In this document: one piece after another, positions 5,613-10,274 of the stretch | Numbering within the stretch: position 1 is the first letter of the stretch | Layout: each line of letters starts with the position of its first letter | Assembly (NCBI GenBank): GCA_964550025.1 | Contig: CAZJYI010000264.1 | Coordinates: forward strand, 1-10,274 | DNA from: CAZJYI01 sp964550025 | Lineage (GTDB): Bacteria; Verrucomicrobiota; Kiritimatiellia; UBA8416; CAYOBW01 | Length of the DNA: 10,274 bases | Direction: 5' to 3' | Made by a program: the position numbers and the translations under genes | The notes under the pieces: model-generated | What the model was told of the DNA's origin: nothing | Databases searched by the model: none | What the model saw: only the letters and a program-made list of their open reading frames with translations

Positions 5613-5843
5613 ATGGCAATGGAAACCAAAGTTCGAAAGATCGGCAATTCACTGGGGATCCTGCTTCCAAAGGAGGCGGTGCACGCCCTCAAGGTGAAAG
5701 AAGGAGCCACGCTCTATCTGACCGAAGCGCCCGAGCACTCACTGCGCATCACGCCCGAGCGGCCGGGGTTCAAGGAGAAGACTGAGATCGTCGAAGACCT
5801 GATGCAGCGCTACCGCAACGCGCTACGGGAGTTGGCGAAGTGA
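5613..5843 (+). CDS. AbrB/MazE-like antitoxin
   Basis: This protein neutralises the Doc toxin encoded behind it and probably represses its own promoter. Its 76 residues begin with a SpoVT-AbrB swapped-hairpin DNA-binding domain (about 4-48), showing the family pattern 'KVRKIGNSLGILLPKEAVHA' followed by 'LKVKEGATLYLTEA' and 'LRITP'. Residues 53-76 are a charged helix (KEKTEIVEDLMQRYRNALRE) that would wrap around the toxin. The start is ATG 5613, with a second in-frame ATG at 5619; neither has a Shine-Dalgarno sequence, and translation may be leaderless. The toxin gene overlaps its end by four bases. Such AbrB-type partners, rather than Phd, occur with some Doc toxins. Confidence 0.9.
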   Translation: MAMETKVRKIGNSLGILLPKEAVHALKVKEGATLYLTEAPEHSLRITPERPGFKEKTEIVEDLMQRYRNALRELAK

Positions 5844-6220
5844 TTGATCCGGTCTGGGTGGACAAGGAGGACTGTCTCTCTCTGCAGGAGGGGTTGGTCG
5901 CCAGGTTTGGCGGTCTCGCAGGCATACGCGATTCGGGGTTGCTCGAGTCAGCTCTGGCCCGTCCACGCAATCTGGCCGCTTACGGGGAGGAGGATCTGTG
6001 CAGGCTTGCGGCGGCGTACGCGGCCGGCATCGTCAAGAACCACCCGTTCCTCGATGGCAACAAGCGCGCTGGGTTCGTTACGGCCGCCCTCTTTCTCGAG
6101 TCAAACGGCCTGCGCTTCACAGCCCCCGAGGAGGAAGTCGTCATCCAGACCCGCGCGCTGGCGGCGGGTGAGCTGGACGAAGCGGCGTACGCTCGGTGGT
6201 TGGCTGACTCGTGCGAGTGA
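5840..6220 (+). CDS. doc: Doc-family toxin (death-on-curing, Fic fold)
   Basis: Doc toxins are Fic-fold enzymes; the phage P1 Doc phosphorylates elongation factor Tu and so stops translation. The 126 residues match the usual length. The catalytic motif is H68-P-F-L-D-G-N-K-R76, followed by AGF, the Doc-type HxFxDGNKR loop with all key residues present, so the enzyme looks intact. The upstream helix 'DSGLLESALARP' (31-42) is also typical of the family. The start is GTG at 5840, whose GTGA overlaps the antitoxin stop, with GGGA ten bases upstream. Tight overlap implies coupled translation, antitoxin first. The gene ends just before a large palindrome and faces the convergent LamG gene. Confidence 0.93.
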   Translation: MIDPVWVDKEDCLSLQEGLVARFGGLAGIRDSGLLESALARPRNLAAYGEEDLCRLAAAYAAGIVKNHPFLDGNKRAGFVTAALFLESNGLRFTAPEEEVVIQTRALAAGELDEAAYARWLADSCE

Positions 6221-6222
6221 CT

Positions 6223-6326
6223 GTAGCCACGAGCGTGAGCGAGTGGATCAATGGGGGTAGTGAGCGCGATGTCCACTCGCTCATCCGCCTCCAGGCGATT
6301 ACGGCGTGACAAGCGCTCGCGGCTAC
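6223..6326. repeat. 104-base nested inverted repeat between convergent genes
   Basis: The outer arms, GTAGCCACGAGCG (6223-6235) and CGCTCGCGGCTAC (6314-6326), pair over 13 positions with one G-T. Directly inside the left arm, TGAGCGAGTGGA (6236-6247) pairs perfectly with TCCACTCGCTCA (6272-6283). The remaining 30 bases (6284-6313) hold a small CGCC/GGCG hairpin. The whole could fold as a three-way junction on either strand. It lies three bases after doc and 43 before the end of the LamG gene, so it may stop both transcripts, but there is no T-run. It resembles a REP-like or MITE-like unit; no target duplication is evident. Confidence 0.75.
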
Positions 6327-6368
6327 TCCGTCTGCACGGGCGCCAACACGATCCGCTCGGCCACGCCG

Positions 6369-7949
6369 TTATCCCTCTTCCTGCTCCCCGGACCCCGTAG
6401 CCGGCGACCCGCCTCTCGCAGGTGGTTTGGCACAATGGAAGAGCTTCTCCACTTCGCTCGGCGACAAGGCGCGCTTGAACACCATGAACTCGTCGATGAG
6501 GCCGCGGAATGGCCTGTTGTCATCCGGCGTTCCTCTGCAGCCTATGAAGAGCTGCGTGGCGCTTCCCTTCAGTGGCAGGGCCGGATGGGAGTGAACCATC
6601 TTGCCGTCCAGGTACACCATGTTCCCGCCCACACGTTCGTGGGCCATGACGACGTGGTGCCACTTGCCCGGCTCATAGCCCTCCTTGAGCTCCACCATCG
6701 TATCGTTGCTGCCCGATCCGAAGCGACACCGGAAACGGCCCTTGTACAGGTACAGGTACGTCTTCCCGGCGGGTGCCGTCTCGGGCCAGCAGAAAACGGC
6801 TGCGTCACGGATATCGCGCGGCACGTTGATCCACAGCGAGACGCTCATGGCGGACAGGGCGTCGGGATGGACGGCGTTGTCCGTACGGATACAGGAGTCT
6901 TTGCCGTTGAACAGGTAGGCGTTCTGCTTGCGACCGTAAAACACAACGGCCGTCTTCTGCGCCTGGCCGTGGTAGCCCCCGGGGCCTGCGTCCCGCACCG
7001 TCTCGCTCACCTCGTCGAGAGGGTAGTACAACACGAGGTCCCTCCACATGTCGGCGGCGGATTCCGCCTCGGGTCTGGCTTCCAGTATCCCGCGGCGATA
7101 GCGGCGGTAGTATGTGTCGGCATAGTCGAACGTCGTGAAGGAGGGATCGAAAACCAGCGTCTTCTCACGCCTGCTCAGCACACGAACGGACAGGTCGCTT
7201 CGGATCTCGTACCGGTACTTCTCGACCTTGCCGTCGTCGCCGGCGATGCGCACCATTCGCCCGTGGTGGAAGGTGACCGTTTCCTTGTGCCGCTTGGGAA
7301 GCGAACCGCCTTTCCAGCGCAGCTTCCACCACGTGCCGGTGAGGTATGCGGCCAGCTCCGTCCCGGTTGCGATCGCGCTGCGTTCGCGGCCCTCGGCAAG
7401 GTATGGCCGGCCGGTGTCCGGAGGCCTGTAATCCGCGATTTCGTCCTGGGCAGCTCTGACTGCCAGCGCCTGCGGAATGTGGTTCTGCTGGGTCAAGGCC
7501 CTCTTTGCCTTTTCCAGGTGTGCGCCGTAGAAATCGTCAAGGCGCTTGCGGGCGGCCTGGTGCTTGGCCCCCATGTCGGACCATTTCCTGCCGTAGGCAT
7601 CGAACACCGGTTTCGTGGCGGGCGAGAGGCGGTCCTTCCTGTCCAGGACCCAGTTGCGGGACTTGGCGAAGCGCTCCTCTTCCTTGCGGAGGTCGTAGAG
7701 CGTCTTCTCTTCGGCCCCCTTTGCCTTGAGGTCGGACCTGAGCTTGAGCAGAGCATCGACGTATTCCGCTCTCAGTGCGACGAGCCTGTTCGCATTCTCA
7801 CCTTCGAGCTTGGCCACCATGGCGGTGTACTTGTCCCGCGTGGCCGAGACATCGGCGGGGAGCGCTGCGAGTTGGTTCGTCGTCAGGGAGGGTGCGGAAC
7901 TCGCGAGGAGAAGTGCACCGAAAAGGGCTGTGATCGGGAAGGTCTTCAT
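6369..7949 (-). CDS. exported LamG-domain protein with coiled-coil N-region
   Basis: This 526-residue protein is exported and probably binds carbohydrate or another surface ligand. A signal peptide (MKTFPITALFGALLLASSAP, cleavage near residue 19) is followed by about 170 residues rich in Lys, Glu, Ala and Arg that should form long helices or a coiled coil. Residues about 205-275 are a beta-rich segment ('GTWWKLRWKGG', 'VTFHHGRMVRIAGDDGKVEKYRYEI'). Residues about 310-505 are a LamG/concanavalin-A-like jelly roll, starting 'LVLYYPLDE', then 'AYLFNGKDSCIRTDN', 'SVSLWINVP', 'GKWHHVVMAHE' and ending 'FRGLIDEFMVFKRALSPSEV'. The C-terminal 20 residues are low complexity. No catalytic residues are apparent. 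It is the last gene of a three-gene group, 21 bases behind the previous one; no good ribosome site precedes ATG 7949. Confidence 0.87.
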   Translation of the reverse strand: MKTFPITALFGALLLASSAPSLTTNQLAALPADVSATRDKYTAMVAKLEGENANRLVALRAEYVDALLKLRSDLKAKGAEEKTLYDLRKEEERFAKSRNWVLDRKDRLSPATKPVFDAYGRKWSDMGAKHQAARKRLDDFYGAHLEKAKRALTQQNHIPQALAVRAAQDEIADYRPPDTGRPYLAEGRERSAIATGTELAAYLTGTWWKLRWKGGSLPKRHKETVTFHHGRMVRIAGDDGKVEKYRYEIRSDLSVRVLSRREKTLVFDPSFTTFDYADTYYRRYRRGILEARPEAESAADMWRDLVLYYPLDEVSETVRDAGPGGYHGQAQKTAVVFYGRKQNAYLFNGKDSCIRTDNAVHPDALSAMSVSLWINVPRDIRDAAVFCWPETAPAGKTYLYLYKGRFRCRFGSGSNDTMVELKEGYEPGKWHHVVMAHERVGGNMVYLDGKMVHSHPALPLKGSATQLFIGCRGTPDDNRPFRGLIDEFMVFKRALSPSEVEKLFHCAKPPARGGSPATGSGEQEEG

Positions 7950-7970
7950 AGCTGTTGATGATACACCCCG

Positions 7971-8972
7971 TCACGGGGCGGGTGCAACAGCCATCTGCCA
8001 CGGTGTCTCGATGCGCCGGATACGGTAATAGCGGCGGGAGATGCCGCCCGCAACCGAGTCGGTGAAAGAAAGCGTCCCGCCAGAAGTCACGTTGGAGAAG
8101 GTCGAGCCGGTGAGGTCGCTCTTCCAGTTCTCCAGGTCATCCGAATATTCAACATGGTAGTCGTAGCCAGCGTCCCTGTTCCAGCCCATGCTGAATGTGT
8201 TGGAGTTTTCGTTGCGGGTGAACTCGCGTACCAGGACAGGGGATTCGCCCTGCGGGAGCGTTTCAATCGACCAGTCCGCGACGAGCATCCAGTTGCTGCC
8301 GTACCCCATGACGCCGGCTGCCGTGAGATCCCACTGCGCGGCCACGGAACCGAAGTCCCGGTCTCCGCTCGTGGCGGTGAACTGGGCGTTCGTGAACAGG
8401 GGAATGCCATCCAGGTCGGCGGACCACTGGTTGGCAACCAGATCTATTTCCGTGTGCAACAGATGCAATTCCCCGCGGATGAACTCGACCTCCGTGTCGT
8501 ACTGCGTGCTGCCATCCCGCCGCCAGATGCCGAAGCTCGCCTCCTGGTTGCTGAAACGGATGGCCGCCAGGGACTGCCCGCCGGAATTGTAGAAGTTGAA
8601 GATGAAGTCGTCCCGTCGCTGGTGTCCGGGGTCGGCGATGCCCATCAAGGTCTCGCACGCCATTGTGGGTACACCGGTGTCCGCGGGGTCGACGTTGACG
8701 GAGCGATAGAGCGTAACGAGCGTCGTGCCGCTCGGCTGGCTGCCTCCCAGGTAGGCCGTGTTGCCCAAGGCACCCTCAAACTGGTTGCTGTCGATGCCGT
8801 GGGTGCCTGCGCCCGTGCTGTTTCCAAGCCAGCCCTCATTGCCGGCCCACTGGTCCGGGCCGACGGGGAAGCTCTCGAAATCAGTGGAATAGACCTCCGC
8901 GGCCCGCGAGGAAAGGGTGACCCATGGCAATCCGAAGGCGGCAAGGGCAAGAGGCAGAAGGAAGTGCTTCAC
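7971..8972 (-). CDS. exported beta-sandwich protein with Verrucomicrobiota-type C-terminal domain
   Basis: This is a secreted protein of about 333 residues without an identified activity. A signal peptide (VKHFLLPLALAAFGLPWVTL) ends near SSRAAE. The next 220 residues, beginning 'VYSTDFESFPVGPDQWAGNEG', have the alternating strands of a concanavalin-A-like jelly roll. The last 85 contain 'YHVEYSDDLENWKSDL' and 'YYRIRRIE', a small beta domain frequent at the ends of secreted Verrucomicrobiota proteins, where it may bind or anchor at the surface. A TTG at 8984 is an earlier possible start, but GGAGGA touches it directly. The GTG at 8972 lies 12 bases after that site and opens the signal peptide cleanly, so I prefer it. 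A small CCCCG/CGGGG hairpin (7966-7978) overlaps the stop. Confidence 0.8.
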   Translation of the reverse strand: MKHFLLPLALAAFGLPWVTLSSRAAEVYSTDFESFPVGPDQWAGNEGWLGNSTGAGTHGIDSNQFEGALGNTAYLGGSQPSGTTLVTLYRSVNVDPADTGVPTMACETLMGIADPGHQRRDDFIFNFYNSGGQSLAAIRFSNQEASFGIWRRDGSTQYDTEVEFIRGELHLLHTEIDLVANQWSADLDGIPLFTNAQFTATSGDRDFGSVAAQWDLTAAGVMGYGSNWMLVADWSIETLPQGESPVLVREFTRNENSNTFSMGWNRDAGYDYHVEYSDDLENWKSDLTGSTFSNVTSGGTLSFTDSVAGGISRRYYRIRRIETPWQMAVAPAP

Positions 8973-9013
8973 GACTAGGCTCAATCCTCCGCTGGCCCCG
9001 AAGCAGGGCGTCG

Positions 9014-9826
9014 CTATTTCATCAGGTCAAAGAGATTGCCGCCATCGTCGTAGTCTTCGCCGTCACCGTCCCCGGCGGCGTTATCGCTGTCAACCATCGC
9101 CGCCAGATCCTCGTCAAGGTCTTCCGTGAGCTGGGAGACGATTTCAGTCCACCACAGGTCGCGGTCGACCCAGTCGTCTTCCAGGGCGTCCTGCTGTTCG
9201 CCGTCAAGGACGTCATGCAGGGCGTCGTCGATGGTGCTCTTCTCGATAGGGGCCGCGCTTGCCGCGAGGTCATCGGCGATGGCGGCCGCCGACGCAACCT
9301 CTCCGTCCATCTCGAGGGCGGGATGGTACTCCGGTGAGGACACCGCGAGAGTGGGGAATATCTGGATCTGCTGCTCTTCCGTCAGGTGGTATCTGGCGGC
9401 CAGCTCCGCCAGCCTTGCATTGGCCGCAGAATCCACGGCTTCGGCCCGACGCAGCAGGTCGTTGTAGGCGGGGGTCCGGCGCCAATCGGCTGCCCGTTCC
9501 CGTTGCTGCTCCTCGAGGCGGTCGATGGACGCGAGCTCAATCCGGCGCGCCCGTTCAAGAAGGGCCGCGTAGGCGAGTTGGCCGTTTGACAGTCCACGGT
9601 CTCCATCCGCCTGCGTAGCGTCGGCGATCCAAGCATCGCGCTTGTCTTTGCGGGCTTCCTTCATGGCCTGGCGCTCTTCCTCGGAGAGCTTGCCGTCGCC
9701 ATCGGTGTCATAGACCGCCAGGAAGTCGGGCAGCGTTCCGTCGCCGAAGGTGCGCTCGTCCGCCTGGATCTGTGAGGCGGCCGTTACAAACAGGGCCGCT
9801 ACAAACATAATGGTAAGTGCTCTCAT
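9014..9826 (-). CDS. exported EF-hand protein with acidic C-terminus
   Basis: This 270-residue exported protein probably binds calcium. The signal peptide is MRALTIMFVAALFVTAASQI, with cleavage near QADE. Residues 40-51 (DTDGDGKLSEEE) are a complete EF-hand loop, with D40, D42, D44 and E51 in the ligand positions, flanked by helices. A degenerate second loop may lie around 69-80. Residues about 85-175 are helical and Arg/Glu/Ala-rich, probably coiled coil. The tail from about 200 is very acidic, ending with several Asp-Gly pairs and DYDDGGNLFDLMK. I chose ATG 9826 for its signal peptide and the AAAGGAAAG ribosome site. An in-frame ATG at 9919, also with a ribosome site, would add a 31-residue basic extension, and the open frame continues to 10087. 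It is probably the first gene of the secreted-protein operon; the next gene starts about 41 bases on. Confidence 0.82.
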   Translation of the reverse strand: MRALTIMFVAALFVTAASQIQADERTFGDGTLPDFLAVYDTDGDGKLSEEERQAMKEARKDKRDAWIADATQADGDRGLSNGQLAYAALLERARRIELASIDRLEEQQRERAADWRRTPAYNDLLRRAEAVDSAANARLAELAARYHLTEEQQIQIFPTLAVSSPEYHPALEMDGEVASAAAIADDLAASAAPIEKSTIDDALHDVLDGEQQDALEDDWVDRDLWWTEIVSQLTEDLDEDLAAMVDSDNAAGDGDGEDYDDGGNLFDLMK

Positions 9827-10137
9827 CGTGTGCTTTCCTTTCTCTGTCTTGTGTTCGTCTACATCTATACGACCGATACCTGCATCGACTCTCTTCTTGC
9901 CTGAGCCTCCTTTCGTCATATTGTCGGTTCCTTCTCTCATAATCTGGTGCAAATGTACCGCATGCAACATGACGCGAAGATGATGGCGGCAGGATCTTTC
10001 GCCTTTTTTTCTTTGCCACCGTGCCACACACTCACACCCTGTGCTCCGGCCTTCCCAAGTCGTAATCCCACTCCTCCCCCTCCCCAATCGCCTCCAAGAT
10101 CGAATCGCGGCGATCGGGGTGCGGGAGAGTGCGATCC

Positions 10138-10163
10138 TCCTTCGCCAAGGCTACGGCGGACGA
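10138..10163. repeat. REP-like short hairpin
   Basis: TCCTTCGCC (10138-10146) and GGCGGACGA (10155-10163) pair at eight of nine positions (one T-G, one C/C mismatch) around the loop AAGGCTAC. Short palindromes of this type occur as dispersed intergenic units in many bacteria. Only one copy is in this window, so dispersal is assumed. Confidence 0.4.
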
Positions 10164-10192
10164 GTTATGATCGGTGATGGATATGACTTCCC

Positions 10193-10257
10193 TCCGTGGG
10201 TCCTCCCCATCCGTGGGTTCTCTCTCGAATCAGTGCAATCAGTGTAATCCGTGGTTA
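10193..10257 (+). repeat. degenerate short tandem repeats (GTG-centred)
   Basis: TCCGTGGGT occurs at 10193 and again 17 bases later at 10210. ATCAGTGCA (10229-10237), ATCAGTGTA (10238-10246) and ATCCGTGGTTA (10247-10257) then follow without gaps as a 9-base tandem. All units share the form ATCMGTGNN. This resembles decaying intergenic repeats and may continue beyond the window edge. Confidence 0.6.
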
Positions 10258-10274
10258 TTGCCCCCTCTGATTGC

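Larger units (their letters stand above)
9827..10274. other. 448-base gene-free interval at right edge
   Basis: I see no convincing gene. The minus-strand part next to 9826 is less GC-rich and must carry the promoter and leader of the EF-hand gene, but no clear -35/-10 stands out. A run of seven T (about 10004-10010) follows only a weak GGCG/CGCC stem. A pyrimidine tract rich in CTCC lies near 10070-10095. The last 140 bases hold the hairpin and tandem repeats listed separately. Confidence 0.5.

Noticed and set aside
6306..7958. 550-codon open frame on the plus strand
   Set aside because: It is fully antisense to the LamG gene, which has a signal peptide and clear domain motifs; the plus-strand protein shows none and has no ribosome site.
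9985..10011. plus-strand GGCG/CGCC stem with seven T, terminator-like
   Set aside because: The stem is only four pairs, the loop is long, and no plus-strand gene lies upstream.

Overview
The window (about 60% GC) looks like a chromosomal segment of a PVC-group bacterium (Verrucomicrobiota, Kiritimatiellota or Lentisphaerota). The basis is its large secreted proteins with LamG-like and discoidin-like domains, a secreted protein ending in the 'YHVEYSDDLENW' type tail common in Verrucomicrobiota, and many small palindromic intergenic repeats. This is inferred from protein style; there is no rRNA or marker gene.

Left end (1-1296, + strand): after an unassigned edge region come two small genes, a two-helix membrane protein and a GNAT N-acetyltransferase. 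They appear to sit in two integron-like gene cassettes. Each start codon lies 14-15 bases after a GTT core, each gene ends inside an attC-like region that begins CGAACAACC, and each cassette's start is complementary to its own terminal R''-like box (7/7 and 6/7 bases). The site between the two genes folds into an attC-like hairpin with an extrahelical G. No integrase is in the window, so this would be an integrase-less cluster (CALIN).

1297-4095 (- strand): a 932-residue secreted multidomain protein, probably a carbohydrate-active enzyme. It is followed upstream by a 352-base gap holding a strong terminator and a long imperfect inverted repeat.

4448-5513 (- strand): a Fur/PerR-family repressor and rubrerythrin form a peroxide-defence operon. 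It has a near-consensus promoter (TTGACA-17-TATACA) and a 7-2-7 palindrome just downstream, a good candidate autoregulatory operator. 5577-6220 (+ strand), divergent from it: an AbrB/MazE-like antitoxin and a Doc-type Fic toxin overlap by 4 bases. Their promoter seems to give a leaderless or nearly leaderless mRNA, with a perfect 8-bp palindrome between the -35 and -10.

6223-6326: a 104-base nested inverted repeat lies between the convergent doc and LamG genes. 6369-9826 (- strand): three closely spaced genes for exported proteins (EF-hand protein, beta-sandwich protein, LamG protein) form a probable operon acting at the cell surface. 9827-10274 holds no gene, but a REP-like hairpin and degenerate tandem repeats near the right edge.
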